Source of the DNA: Dongia_B soli | Lineage (GTDB): Bacteria > Pseudomonadota > Alphaproteobacteria > Dongiales > Dongiaceae | Direction of reading: 5' to 3' | Assembly (NCBI RefSeq): GCF_034044715.1 | Contig: NZ_JAXCLW010000001.1 | Span: 124,001 to 188,000, forward strand | DNA length: 64,000 bases | In this document: piece by piece, positions 36,219-45,464 of the stretch | Layout of the letters: every line of letters begins with the position of its first letter | How positions within the stretch are numbered: the first letter of the stretch is position 1 | The notes under the pieces: model-generated | The model's database searches: none | Seen by the model: the letters and a program-made list of their open reading frames with translations, nothing else | What the model was told of the DNA's origin: nothing | Made by a program: the position numbers and the translations under genes

Positions 36219-37262
36219 ATGAGCAATGCCAGATCTTCCATCGCCGTAACCTTCCAATCGGTATCGCGCCATTACGGCGCGGTGAAAGCCGTGGACAATG
36301 TCAGTTTCGAGATATTGGACGGCGAGTTCTTCGCCATGCTGGGCCCGTCCGGTTCAGGCAAAACCACCTGCCTGCGCCTGATTGCCGGCTTCGAACACCC
36401 GACCAGTGGCAGCATTTCGGTGCATGGCAGGTCGATGGTCGGCGTTCCGCCCTATGATCGCGACGTCAACACGGTCTTCCAGGACTATGCGCTGTTTCCG
36501 CACATGACGGTCGCTGAAAACGTCGCCTATGGCCTCATGATCAAGAAGGTTCCCGGGGCTGAACGGAAGCGCCGTGCCGAAGAGGCGCTGGAGATGGTGG
36601 CGCTGGCCGGTTTCGGCAACCGCAAGCCCTCGCAGCTTTCGGGCGGCCAGCGGCAACGCGTCGCCCTGGCGCGTGCGTTGGTCAACCGGCCCAGCGTATT
36701 GCTTCTCGATGAACCGCTGGGCGCCCTCGATCTGAAACTGCGCGAACAGATGCAAGTCGAGTTGAAGGCGATCCAACGGCAGGTCGGCATCACTTTCATC
36801 TATGTTACGCATGATCAAGGCGAAGCCCTGTCAATGAGCGACCGCATCGCCGTCTTCAATCAAGGTCGCATCGAACAGATGGCACCGCCGAGCGAGCTTT
36901 ACGAACGGCCGAAGACGGCATTTGTTGCGGGCTTCGTCGGTGTTTCCAATCTGCTGAACGGCGACTTCGCTGCGAGGCTGACCGGCGAATCCGGCGCCTG
37001 TTCTATCCGACCGGAAAAGATACATGTCGAACCGGCCGGCAATGGTGTTCCGAGGAGCCATGCGGATCGTGCCATGTCGACGGCCGGGACGGTCAAATCC
37101 GTCCTCTATCTCGGCGCCGGCAGCCGCTATGAAGTGGCGCTGGCCAATGGTGGGGACCTGACCGTCATGCTGCAGAACCGCGACAGCTCATATTTGCCGA
37201 ACCAGGGCGAGTCCGTGCTGCTCTGGTGGAACGCCAAAGATCTGATGCGTTTCCAGGGTTGA
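36219..37262 (+). CDS. Polyamine-type ABC transporter ATP-binding protein (PotA-like)
   Basis: 347 residues with Walker A GPSGSGKTT at 42-50, Q-loop TVFQDYALFPHM, signature LSGGQRQRVALARAL, Walker B LLLDEPLGALDLKLR, H-loop VTHDQ and a C-terminal TOBE domain. The ATPase acts at the cytoplasmic face with the two permeases downstream. It starts 116 bases after the binding protein gene, beyond the hairpin, and 7 bases before the next permease gene. Confidence 0.95.
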   Translation: MSNARSSIAVTFQSVSRHYGAVKAVDNVSFEILDGEFFAMLGPSGSGKTTCLRLIAGFEHPTSGSISVHGRSMVGVPPYDRDVNTVFQDYALFPHMTVAENVAYGLMIKKVPGAERKRRAEEALEMVALAGFGNRKPSQLSGGQRQRVALARALVNRPSVLLLDEPLGALDLKLREQMQVELKAIQRQVGITFIYVTHDQGEALSMSDRIAVFNQGRIEQMAPPSELYERPKTAFVAGFVGVSNLLNGDFAARLTGESGACSIRPEKIHVEPAGNGVPRSHADRAMSTAGTVKSVLYLGAGSRYEVALANGGDLTVMLQNRDSSYLPNQGESVLLWWNAKDLMRFQG

Positions 37263-37269
37263 GGCGACC

Positions 37270-38211
37270 ATGGCCAGCTTGACCGAAACCATCCGCACAC
37301 CTTCTTCGCTGGGGCGCCTTTCTACCTATCTCTATACCCGGCCGCGCCTGCTGTTACTGTTGTTGCTGGTGCCGCCATTGCTCTGGCTCGGCATCATCTA
37401 TCTCGGCTCGCTCTTTTCCTTGCTGTTGCAGAGCTTTTTCCAGCTCGATGATTTCACCGGCCAGGTGGTGATGAAGCCGACCATCGGCAATTACCTGCGG
37501 CTCTTTTCGGCAACGAATCTTTCGATCATCCTGCGCACCGCCGGCATGGCGGCCGTCGTTACGGTGATTTCCGCGATGATCGCTTTTCCCCTTGCCTATT
37601 ACATGGCGCGCTATGCCGACAAGCGCATGAAGGCTCTGTTCTACGTCGCCGTCATGCTGCCGCTCTGGTCGAACTATCTGGTGCGCGTTTACGCCTGGAA
37701 GCTGATCCTGGCCAAGGAAGGCGCCATTCACTGGATTTTCAATCAACTTGGCCTCGGCGGCTTTTTGGATTGGATTTTGAGTTTGCCGGTGATTGAAGGT
37801 TCGTCCCTATCGACCTCCTATCTCGGCACGATGATCACCTTCGTCTATATCTGGCTGCCTTATATGATCCTGCCGGTTCAGGCAGCTTTGGAACGAGTGC
37901 CAAGATCGCTCGTCGAGGCCTCCAGCGACCTTGGCGCCAAGCCGGGCGAGACCTTCCGCAAGGTGATCCTGCCACTCGCCATTCCAGGCGTCGCCGCCGG
38001 TTCGATCTTCACCTTTTCGTTGACGCTGGGCGATTACATCATTCCGCAATTGATCGGCTCGTCGCGGCCCTTTATCGGCCAGGCGGTCTATCAGTTCCAG
38101 GGAACCTCCGGCGATATTCCCATGGCCGCCGCCTTCGCCATGGTGCCCATCGCCATCATGGCGGTCTATCTCGCCATCGCCAAACGCTTGGGAGCTTTCG
38201 ATGCGCTCTGA
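37270..38211 (+). CDS. Polyamine-type ABC transporter permease (PotB-like)
   Basis: 313 residues, six membrane helices. The EAA loop that docks on the ATPase reads LVEASSDLGAKPGETFRKVILP. PotB-type features such as VMLPLWSNYLVRVYAWKLIL are present. It overlaps the start of the second permease by 11 bases, showing tight coupling. Confidence 0.93.
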   Translation: MASLTETIRTPSSLGRLSTYLYTRPRLLLLLLLVPPLLWLGIIYLGSLFSLLLQSFFQLDDFTGQVVMKPTIGNYLRLFSATNLSIILRTAGMAAVVTVISAMIAFPLAYYMARYADKRMKALFYVAVMLPLWSNYLVRVYAWKLILAKEGAIHWIFNQLGLGGFLDWILSLPVIEGSSLSTSYLGTMITFVYIWLPYMILPVQAALERVPRSLVEASSDLGAKPGETFRKVILPLAIPGVAAGSIFTFSLTLGDYIIPQLIGSSRPFIGQAVYQFQGTSGDIPMAAAFAMVPIAIMAVYLAIAKRLGAFDAL

Positions 38212-39052
38212 TCGTCTCCTGGCCCCCAATCGCCTCGTCGCGGATCGCAGCTCGGCCAAGGCCGGATTCGGCCTCACCGCCGCCGCCTGGTTCGGCGTGT
38301 TGTTCCTCAACCTGCCGATCCTCTTCATCATCCTCTACGGCTTCACCACCGACGATAAGAGCTATTCCTTCCCGCCGCCCGGCCTGACCACGGAATGGTT
38401 CAGCGTGACTTTTGCGCGCGCCGATTTCTGGGATGCACTCTGGCTCTCCGTGCGCGTAGCACTGGTCGCCATGATGATTGCCATGGTTCTTGGTACCTGT
38501 GCCGCGGCGGCAATGTATCGGTTCAATTTCTTCGGCAAGGAATCCGTCACGTTGTTGATCCTGTTGCCGATCGCCCTGCCCGGCATCGTCACCGGCATTT
38601 CCTTGCGGTCCGCCTTTGCCTTGGGTGACGTTCCCTTCACCTATTGGACCATCGTGCTCGGCCACGCGACCTTCTGCATCGTCGTCGTCTATAACAATGT
38701 GATCGCCAGATTGCGCCGGTCATCACCGGCGCTGATCGAGGCCTCGATGGATCTCGGCGCGAACAGCTTTCAGACCTTCCGCCATGTCATCCTGCCCAAT
38801 CTTGCGACTGCCCTTCTCGCCGGTGGCATGCTGGCCTTCGCTTTGTCTTTCGATGAAGTCATCGTCACGACCTTCACCGCCGGCCAGCAGCGCACTTTGC
38901 CGATCTGGATGCTCAATGAGTTGATCCGCCCGCATCAACGGCCGGTTACCAATGTCGCGGCGATCATCGTCATGGCAATCACCTTCCTGCCGATCATTGG
39001 TGCCTATTATCTGACGCGCGACACGCAGGATGTTGCCGGCAGCGGCAAATAA
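38201..39052 (+). CDS. Polyamine-type ABC transporter permease (PotC-like)
   Basis: 283 residues, six membrane helices. The EAA loop is LIEASMDLGANSFQTFRHVILP, followed by LAFALSFDEVIVTTF, characteristic of PotC/PotI. It begins within the 3' end of the first permease gene. The cold-shock gene starts immediately behind it (GTG 39057, or ATG 39030 inside potC). Confidence 0.93.
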   Translation: MRSDRLLAPNRLVADRSSAKAGFGLTAAAWFGVLFLNLPILFIILYGFTTDDKSYSFPPPGLTTEWFSVTFARADFWDALWLSVRVALVAMMIAMVLGTCAAAAMYRFNFFGKESVTLLILLPIALPGIVTGISLRSAFALGDVPFTYWTIVLGHATFCIVVVYNNVIARLRRSSPALIEASMDLGANSFQTFRHVILPNLATALLAGGMLAFALSFDEVIVTTFTAGQQRTLPIWMLNELIRPHQRPVTNVAAIIVMAITFLPIIGAYYLTRDTQDVAGSGK

Positions 39053-39056
39053 GATC

Positions 39057-39272
39057 GTGGCGACCGGTACGGTTCTCTGGTTCAACGAGAAAAAGGGCTT
39101 CGGCTTCATCAAACCCGATGAAGCCGGCCCCGATCTTTTCGTCCATATCAGCGATGTCGTGGCGGCGGGACGACGGCATCTCGATGAAGGTGAACGCATC
39201 GCCTTCATCACCGTCGATCAGGGCAATGGGCGCTGGTATGCCGTCGGTCTGGAGATTCTCGGTGGCGATTAA
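39057..39272 (+). CDS. Cold-shock domain protein (CspA family)
   Basis: About 71 residues forming one OB-fold: TGTVLWFNEKKGFGFIKPDE and DLFVHISDV are the two RNA-binding motifs. GTG 39057 gives the usual family length; ATG 39030 is an alternative inside potC. Csp proteins are single-stranded RNA/DNA chaperones. It is unusual as the last gene of a polyamine transporter operon. No cold-shock-type long 5' leader is present. It overlaps panE tail to tail by four bases. Confidence 0.88.
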   Translation: MATGTVLWFNEKKGFGFIKPDEAGPDLFVHISDVVAAGRRHLDEGERIAFITVDQGNGRWYAVGLEILGGD

Positions 39273-40207
39273 GACGGCTGCAGATTGGCTTCGTAGACTT
39301 GCAGGTGGCAATTGGCCACCTGGAGCAAGGGCGTCTCTAAACCGAATGCCTGTGCCCGCCGCAGCATATCGCCGATCAGATGCGCGCCTTCAATCCGCCC
39401 GCCTTTCTCAATATCGCGCAACAGCGACGCCTTGGCGGGTGAACCGGGCTCCAGCACGATCCGGCGAACGGTCTCCAGATAGGCTTCGCTGGGCGGATAG
39501 CCGGCCGCACGAGCAACGCTGACGGTTTCCGCAAGTATTCCGCCGATCAGCTTGGCGCCGTCATCACTGGCCATGATTTGGCCGATCGATCCGCGCATCA
39601 GGCTGGTCGCGGCCGCGAGTGTCGCCAGCATCAGCCACTTGTCCCAGAGGCTGCGTTCGATCGGCTCGCCGCGCTTCGCGGTGAAATTGACATCGGTAAA
39701 GATCCGGTCAAGCTTTTCCATGAGCACCGCGAGCGATTGCCGCTCGATCTGCTCGGCAAAACGCCCATAGACCAGCCTTGCGCCCTTATCGAGATGGCGC
39801 ACCGTTCCATCGCTGCTGAGTGTCGCGAGGATCTGGCACATGCCGCCGATCACGCGTTCCTGGCCGAAGGCGCGCCGCAGGCGGTCGATATGCGCCAAGC
39901 CATTCAGGAGGGGCAGAACAACAGCACCTGCCTGTACCGGCTTCTCGATCGCGGCGATCGCGGTTTCAAGATCGTAAGCCTTGCAAGCCAGGATGACGAC
40001 GTCGCTGCCGATCGCGGCACTTCCGTCGGTCGCGACTTTGACCGGCAAAGTGGCATTGCCGACCGGACTTTCCAAGATAAGCCCCTGCCGGGCGATCTGG
40101 GCCGCCCGGTGCGGACGCAGCAGGAAGGTTACGTCCCGCCCTGCTTCCACCAGCCTGCCACCGAAATAGCCGCCCACAGCACCGGCACCGAGAACAAGAA
40201 TGCGCAT
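39269..40207 (-). CDS. panE: 2-dehydropantoate 2-reductase family protein
   Basis: 312 residues with the Rossmann start MRILVLGAGAVGGYFGGRL, the helical C-terminal half and the KANxxL-like stretch LACKAYDLETAI. PanE reduces ketopantoate to pantoate with NADPH in CoA synthesis. Paralogues of the family act on other 2-oxo acids, so panE itself is likely but not certain. It is convergent with the cold-shock gene and lies 16 bases downstream of the FAD oxidase gene on the same strand. Confidence 0.85.
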   Translation of the reverse strand: MRILVLGAGAVGGYFGGRLVEAGRDVTFLLRPHRAAQIARQGLILESPVGNATLPVKVATDGSAAIGSDVVILACKAYDLETAIAAIEKPVQAGAVVLPLLNGLAHIDRLRRAFGQERVIGGMCQILATLSSDGTVRHLDKGARLVYGRFAEQIERQSLAVLMEKLDRIFTDVNFTAKRGEPIERSLWDKWLMLATLAAATSLMRGSIGQIMASDDGAKLIGGILAETVSVARAAGYPPSEAYLETVRRIVLEPGSPAKASLLRDIEKGGRIEGAHLIGDMLRRAQAFGLETPLLQVANCHLQVYEANLQPS

Positions 40208-40223
40208 GGCTGCGTCCCTTCAG

Positions 40224-41507
40224 TTAGAGCCGGTCCCGCATCGCATACCACAGCATGGCGAGAACCAGCAGCGGATGGCGCAACAAAGTGCCGCCTGGGA
40301 AAGTTTGATGTTTCAGGCCGGCGAACACATCGAAGCGCTCGGCCGTGCCGGAAACGGCCTCGGCGATCAGCTTGCCGGCAATGCCGGTCACCGCGACCCC
40401 TTGGCCGGAATAGCCTTGGGCATAGAAGAGATTGCCGATCCGGCCCATATGCGGCAGCCGGTTCATGGTGATCGCCAGCATCCCGCCCCAACCGTAATCG
40501 ATCCGCTTCCTGGCCAATTGGGGATAGACCCGCAGCATGAAGGGGCGAACGAAACCGGGAATATCGACCGGCGGCGTGAAGGAATAAGTCTCGCCGCCAC
40601 CGAACAATAAGCGCCTGTCGGCCGACAGGCGATAATAGCTGACGACGAATTTCGTATCGCAGACACAGGCATCATTGGCGATCAGGTCTTTAGCCTCCGC
40701 TTCCGACAAAGGTTCCGTGCCGATGATGTAATTGGCGATCGGCATGATCTTGCCGGCGATACGCGGTTCAAGCCCGCCAAGATAGGCATTGCAGCCGAGC
40801 ACGACATAAGTGCAGCGCACTTGCCCCTCGCCGGTATGCACGACATGGCCAGTGGCCGCATTGTCGATCCGCGTCACCTTGCTTTGTTCATGCAAACTGG
40901 CACTGGCCGCGATGGCAGCCTGGGCAAGGCCCAATGCGTAATTCAGGGGATGCAGGTGGCCGCCTCCTTCATCACTGATCGCGCCGTGATAGAGATCGGA
41001 GCCGATGATACGTCGCGTTTCCGCCCTATCGAGCAAGCGCGCCTGATGATAGCCGATCTGATTTTCCAGGCTGTCGATTTCATCCTGCATCCAGGCGAGG
41101 TCGCGCTGTTTGCTGGCCGCCAGCATGGTGCCGGATTTGAGATCGCAGGCGATCTGATGCCGGGCGACACGCTCGCGGATCATGCCGCGCGCTTCTTCCG
41201 CCAAGCCGAACAACGCCTTGGCTCGTTCCAGGCCATAGGATGCGATCAGATCGACCGGCGATTTGCGCAGCCCGGTATTGATCTGGCCACCATTCCGGCC
41301 CGATGCGCCCCAACCGATTTTTGCACCTTCCAGAAGCACCACTTTATAGCCGCGTTCCGCAAGATGCAGCGCCGCGGAAAGGCCGGTGAATCCGCCGCCG
41401 ACGACACAGACATCCGCGACAATTTCCCCTGTCAACGGCGGCAAAGCCGCAAAGGGATTGGCGGATGCGGCGTAATAGGATCCGCGCGGGTGATCGGTCG
41501 CAGCCAT
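40224..41507 (-). CDS. FAD-dependent oxidase, gamma-glutamylputrescine oxidoreductase-like (PuuB/OrdL)
   Basis: 427 residues (E. coli PuuB is of near-identical length). FAD is bound by VCVVGGGFTGLSAALHLAERG near the N-terminus. GWGASGRNGGQI and the C-terminal YAQGYSGQGVAVTGIAGK are DAO/PuuB-family motifs. The ATG at 41505-41507 has GGAG seven bases upstream. PuuB oxidises gamma-glutamyl-putrescine. The polyamine transporter operon next door and homospermidine synthase 4 kb on support an amine substrate. Confidence 0.85.
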   Translation of the reverse strand: MAATDHPRGSYYAASANPFAALPPLTGEIVADVCVVGGGFTGLSAALHLAERGYKVVLLEGAKIGWGASGRNGGQINTGLRKSPVDLIASYGLERAKALFGLAEEARGMIRERVARHQIACDLKSGTMLAASKQRDLAWMQDEIDSLENQIGYHQARLLDRAETRRIIGSDLYHGAISDEGGGHLHPLNYALGLAQAAIAASASLHEQSKVTRIDNAATGHVVHTGEGQVRCTYVVLGCNAYLGGLEPRIAGKIMPIANYIIGTEPLSEAEAKDLIANDACVCDTKFVVSYYRLSADRRLLFGGGETYSFTPPVDIPGFVRPFMLRVYPQLARKRIDYGWGGMLAITMNRLPHMGRIGNLFYAQGYSGQGVAVTGIAGKLIAEAVSGTAERFDVFAGLKHQTFPGGTLLRHPLLVLAMLWYAMRDRL

Positions 41508-41599
41508 GATATCTCCGGCAAATTGTACAGCCGGCAAGATAGGCGAGCCCCGCCCTCTTTGCCAAGACGCGGCAAGTTACGAGCGGATAACGGTATCCT

Positions 41600-42208
41600 T
41601 CAGCCGGCGTCGCCGGTCAGCCTGTCGACCTGCCGGAGAATGCGATGCAGGCGGGTTTCGCGGATACCGAGCTCATCGAGATGGCAAACGGTATTGCGCA
41701 GATAATCGATATTCTTGCCGGCCGAGCCGCAGGCCTTGACGATCATCTCGATGATCGCATCGTCTTCCAGTTTGCCGGCATATTGTTCGTGATGCGGATC
41801 GGCGACATAAGCCAGGGCCGTCTGACGCACGCTGTCCTCCCGCCGCACATTGACCCATTTCGGCAGATAGCAACCGGAAATCATCTCACGCTCATGCAAA
41901 TAGGTGGCGACCGCCGGCGCATCCGCTGCGGCTACGCGGTAGAGACGGCCGATGCACATGCCGCCCCGGTCCAGCCCCAGCACCAGGCCGGGGCATGCAG
42001 AGGATCCGCGATAATGCGTCGAGAGAATGCAAAAGGTCCGGTGATAGCCAAACAGAGTTGCCTGCCAGATCTCGGCAAAGGGGAAATCCGGCCGCCACAT
42101 CAATGACCCATAGGCGAAGACGAAAAAGTCCTTACCAATCTCCGGCACGATGCGCCGGCTTTCGATCAGTTCCTGCTCGCTCATGCTCGCGACCGGCCTG
42201 TATTTCAT
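41600..42208 (-). CDS. ChaC-type gamma-glutamylcyclotransferase
   Basis: 202 residues from the ATG at 42206-42208. FVFAYGSLMWRPDFP is the signature substrate loop, followed by LSTHYRGSSACPGLVLGL and GRLYRV. ChaC enzymes break glutathione to 5-oxoproline and Cys-Gly; relatives act on other gamma-glutamyl amines. The start overlaps the stop of an EamA exporter gene (ATGA), so they are coupled. A link to gamma-glutamyl-putrescine metabolism next door is possible but unproven. Confidence 0.88.
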   Translation of the reverse strand: MKYRPVASMSEQELIESRRIVPEIGKDFFVFAYGSLMWRPDFPFAEIWQATLFGYHRTFCILSTHYRGSSACPGLVLGLDRGGMCIGRLYRVAAADAPAVATYLHEREMISGCYLPKWVNVRREDSVRQTALAYVADPHHEQYAGKLEDDAIIEMIVKACGSAGKNIDYLRNTVCHLDELGIRETRLHRILRQVDRLTGDAG

Positions 42209-43104
42209 CGGCGGTTCACCAGGGCGATGGCGACAGCAACCACGACCATGCCAAGCAGCGCATGCCAGCCGAGGGTTTCGCCGAAGCACAGATAGGCGCC
42301 GAAGGCGGCGGCCGGCGGGGTAAGATAGAAAAGGCTGCTCACCTTCGAGGCCGCGCCGCGCTGAATCATCCAGGTCAGCAAGGCGATCGAGATGCCAGAG
42401 AGCACGACCACCATCCAGATCATGCAAAGAATGAACGGCAATTCCCAATGCACCTCACCGACGCCGAGCCAGCCGATCACCGGTAGAAGCGTGAGCGTCG
42501 CTGCGGCATATTGGATGACCGCATTGCTGCGCAGGTCGACCTTCGGCACGAACAGCTTCTGGTAAAGCGTCGCGCCGGTGATGCCGAGCAGTGAGAGAAC
42601 GGCAAAGAAGAGACCCCAGAGATGACTGAGGTCAAGCTGCAGCTTATCCCAAATCACCAGCACTAGCCCGCAGAAGCCGAGCAGGATCCCGAACCATTGG
42701 CGCCCGCGCAGATGTTCCTGCAGCAAGGGGCCCGCCAGGACCGCCGTCAGGATCGGCTGAAAGCCGGCGATCAGCGCCGCCATGCCGGCCGGCATCCCGG
42801 CATAGATCGCCGCATAACAACCGCCGAGATAGACGGCCTGCAACAAGATACCGGTGACGATGAGATGCAGGATGACCTTCGGCGATCGTGGCCACCGGGC
42901 GCCCGTCGCCAGCGCAACCACAAGCATCATCGCGGCGGCGAAACCGAAACGCAGCGTGAGGAGTGTCATCGCACCGGCATAGGGAATACCGAATCTGGCG
43001 GTGAGAAAGCCGGTAGCCCAGAGCAACACAAACAAGCCTGGGGCGATCGTCTGCAGGAATTTGGGCGACGCGGCATCAAGCCGCGGCGCGGTTATATCGC
43101 TCAT
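42205..43104 (-). CDS. EamA/DMT-family exporter coupled to chaC
   Basis: 299 residues, ten membrane helices in two EamA repeats (LFVLLWATGFLTARFGIPYAG at the start, one short of a canonical repeat). The stop overlaps the ChaC start. Substrate unknown; metabolites related to glutathione or amino acids are a guess from the neighbour only. Confidence 0.87.
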   Translation of the reverse strand: MSDITAPRLDAASPKFLQTIAPGLFVLLWATGFLTARFGIPYAGAMTLLTLRFGFAAAMMLVVALATGARWPRSPKVILHLIVTGILLQAVYLGGCYAAIYAGMPAGMAALIAGFQPILTAVLAGPLLQEHLRGRQWFGILLGFCGLVLVIWDKLQLDLSHLWGLFFAVLSLLGITGATLYQKLFVPKVDLRSNAVIQYAAATLTLLPVIGWLGVGEVHWELPFILCMIWMVVVLSGISIALLTWMIQRGAASKVSSLFYLTPPAAAFGAYLCFGETLGWHALLGMVVVAVAIALVNRR

Positions 43105-43245
43105 GGTTCCGATAATCCGGGCCGGATATTCTGCCGCGAAAACGTGACCAGCCCCTTGTCGTCAGTGGGTCGAATTTGCTGGACAACCTGAGACACCGCC
43201 TCCTAGCTGTCGGCTCAACCATATCAATGGGAGACACGCCGCACA

Positions 43246-44331
43246 ATGACCCCGCGTCGCCGCCTTGTTATCCGGCTTCTTCTGCCAATCTGCCTGGCCA
43301 TCCTTCTGATCGCCGGCTACGGCATTTATTGGTGGCAGGTCGCCCGGCAACTGGAGGCCGGCATCGCCGCCTGGACCGCGGAACAGCGTGCCCAGGGTGC
43401 CGTTGTGCAATATCAAGGCGGCAAGGTCCACGGCTTCCCCTTCACCTTTACTGCGGATTTTTCCGATATCAGCCTATTGGGAAGATGGAGCGGCACGGAT
43501 CTTTCCGTCCGCACAGCCGCCCTCAGGCTCAATCTGTCGCCGCTCGATCTCACCTTGATCCGTTTTGCGGCGGACGGACCCGTGACGGTCATCCTGCCGG
43601 AGATCGCGCTCGAAACCAACACCAACGGCACGGCGGGTGTCAGGCTCACCGCCAACCGTGCTGCCGGGCAGGTAGATCTGCGCAACGGCGTCCTCGCCGC
43701 ATTGTCGGTCGATGCGGGAAGGAGTAAATTGGATAACGGCAAGAATGCGATCGGCCTTGGCAGCTTGCATCTGGGCCTGGCCCTACCGCCCACGCCTCCC
43801 AGCAACTTCAATGATCCGGCAGCTGACATCGCCTTGGCCGCAACCAATATCGATTTGCCGGCAGGTCCGACCGAATTGCTGCCCGGGCCTATCCTGCAGG
43901 CCGGGCTGCGGGGAACCATACGGGGTCCCTTAGAGGCCGCGGCGGACGATCAGGCTGCCCATTCCGTGACGGAGATTCTGACGCGTTGGCGGGATATCGG
44001 CGGGGTCGTCGATGTCGCGCGTTTCGATTTTGCCCAGGGGCCACTCAGCTTGACCGGTTCCGGCACCTTTGCGCTGGACCAGAATTTGCAACCGCTTGGC
44101 GCGAGCAAGGTCACGGCAACGGGCCTCGGCGAATTGATCGACCTGATGATCGCGCGCGGGCAGATCGTCGGCAAGGATGCGCAAACGGCGAAAATGGTTG
44201 TCGCCGGTCTGGCGAAACCGGGCACCAATGGCCGGCCCGAAGTCACCCTGAGCTTCAGCATCCAGGACAGTATCGTGAGCTTCGGACCTTTGCGCCTGAT
44301 GCGGCTTGCGCCAATCCCCTGGCCGCAATGA
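43246..44331 (+). CDS. DUF2125-containing membrane-anchored protein
   Basis: 361 residues. One N-terminal membrane helix (about 9-30) is followed by a long beta-rich periplasmic region with the HGFPFTF motif typical of DUF2125. Function is unknown in the family. GGGAG precedes ATG 43246. It is convergent with the D-cysteine desulfhydrase gene (7 bases apart) and divergent from the EamA exporter. Confidence 0.8.
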   Translation: MTPRRRLVIRLLLPICLAILLIAGYGIYWWQVARQLEAGIAAWTAEQRAQGAVVQYQGGKVHGFPFTFTADFSDISLLGRWSGTDLSVRTAALRLNLSPLDLTLIRFAADGPVTVILPEIALETNTNGTAGVRLTANRAAGQVDLRNGVLAALSVDAGRSKLDNGKNAIGLGSLHLGLALPPTPPSNFNDPAADIALAATNIDLPAGPTELLPGPILQAGLRGTIRGPLEAAADDQAAHSVTEILTRWRDIGGVVDVARFDFAQGPLSLTGSGTFALDQNLQPLGASKVTATGLGELIDLMIARGQIVGKDAQTAKMVVAGLAKPGTNGRPEVTLSFSIQDSIVSFGPLRLMRLAPIPWPQ

Positions 44332-44338
44332 CGGCCAG

Positions 44339-45331
44339 TTATGCGAAGATATCGGCGTAGGCAAAGAGTGCCGGCGTTCCGCCCGTGTGAATGAAGGCAA
44401 CCGTTTCTTCCGACCCGAAACGTCCCCGGCGCACCATGTCGATCAGACCGGCCATGGCCTTTCCGGCATAGACAGGATCGAGAAGAATGCCCTCCAGCCG
44501 CGCCAGCAACTCGACGGCTTCGATCATGCCGGCATTGGGCATCCCATAACCGGGCGCCGCATAGCCTGGGATAAGCTGGAAATCCTCGTCAGCGATCTTG
44601 CCGAGACCAAGCTCCGCCGCCCCCTCTTGCACGATCTTCCGCACCGCCGCCATCAGCGGCTCCGGGTCGTGATCGACATCGATGCCGATGATCGTGGCCT
44701 TGCTTTGCGTCACTGCTTTGCCGAGGATCAGCCCGGCTTGCGTGCCGCCCGATCCACTGGCCACCACGATGTGGTCAATCCTAAGCCCCTGCGATCCGGC
44801 CTGTTGCTCCAGCTCCACCATCGATGCCGCATAGCCGCGCGCACCGATCGCATTTGAGCCACCAGTTGGGATGTAATATGGCGCCTCCCCTGCCCGGCGC
44901 ACTTCCTCCATCACCTTGACGCTTCGCGTCGCCCGCGTTTCGCCAGGATCGCAATAATGAATAGTTGCACCCAGCAGGCGGTCCAGCAGCAGATTGCCGC
45001 CGGCGGTATAAACCGGCCGATCGATCGGTACATTGCGCTCCAGCACTAGATGGCACTTCAGCCCAGCCTTCGCTGCTGCCGCTGCAGTCTGGCGCACATG
45101 ATTGGATTGGATGCCGCCTTCCGAAATGACCGTTGTCGCCTTTTGCGCCAGCGCGTCGCCGATCAGGAATTCCAGCTTGCGTGTCTTGTTGCCGCCGGTG
45201 GCAAGGCCGGTGCAGTCATCGCGCTTGATATAAAGACGGGGGCCGCCGAGAGCAGCTTGCAGCCGCGTCAACGGCTCCAACGGTGTCGGCAGATGGGCGA
45301 GCGGGAATCTCGGAAACTGATCGAGCTGCAT
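44339..45331 (-). CDS. dcyD: D-cysteine desulfhydrase / ACC deaminase family PLP enzyme
   Basis: 330 residues, fold-type II. The PLP lysine lies in GGNKTRKLE, and SEGGIQSNHVRQTAAAA follows. VVASGSGGTQAGLILG binds the PLP phosphate. DcyD splits D-cysteine to pyruvate, H2S and ammonia; true ACC deaminases share the fold. The family motifs favour D-cysteine desulfhydrase, but substrate is not proven. It is downstream of hss on the same strand, with a terminator between. Confidence 0.87.
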   Translation of the reverse strand: MQLDQFPRFPLAHLPTPLEPLTRLQAALGGPRLYIKRDDCTGLATGGNKTRKLEFLIGDALAQKATTVISEGGIQSNHVRQTAAAAAKAGLKCHLVLERNVPIDRPVYTAGGNLLLDRLLGATIHYCDPGETRATRSVKVMEEVRRAGEAPYYIPTGGSNAIGARGYAASMVELEQQAGSQGLRIDHIVVASGSGGTQAGLILGKAVTQSKATIIGIDVDHDPEPLMAAVRKIVQEGAAELGLGKIADEDFQLIPGYAAPGYGMPNAGMIEAVELLARLEGILLDPVYAGKAMAGLIDMVRRGRFGSEETVAFIHTGGTPALFAYADIFA

Positions 45332-45387
45332 GATCCGTTCCTTTCTGATCTGGTTCCTACTTTATTAGAACGGCGACGCTACAAGAG

Positions 45388-45419
45388 AAAGCCCCATCCG
45401 ACATCGCGGATGGGGCTTT
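45388..45419. terminator. Intrinsic terminator between hss and dcyD
   Basis: AAAGCCCCATCCG (45388-45400) and CGGATGGGGCTTT (45407-45419) form a perfect 13-bp stem with a 6-base loop. T-rich tails on both strands follow. It ends the hss transcript before dcyD. Confidence 0.9.
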
Positions 45420-45464
45420 TCTTCTTCGAGGGCGATCCGCTCAGATAACCAGCGATTCCTCGAC

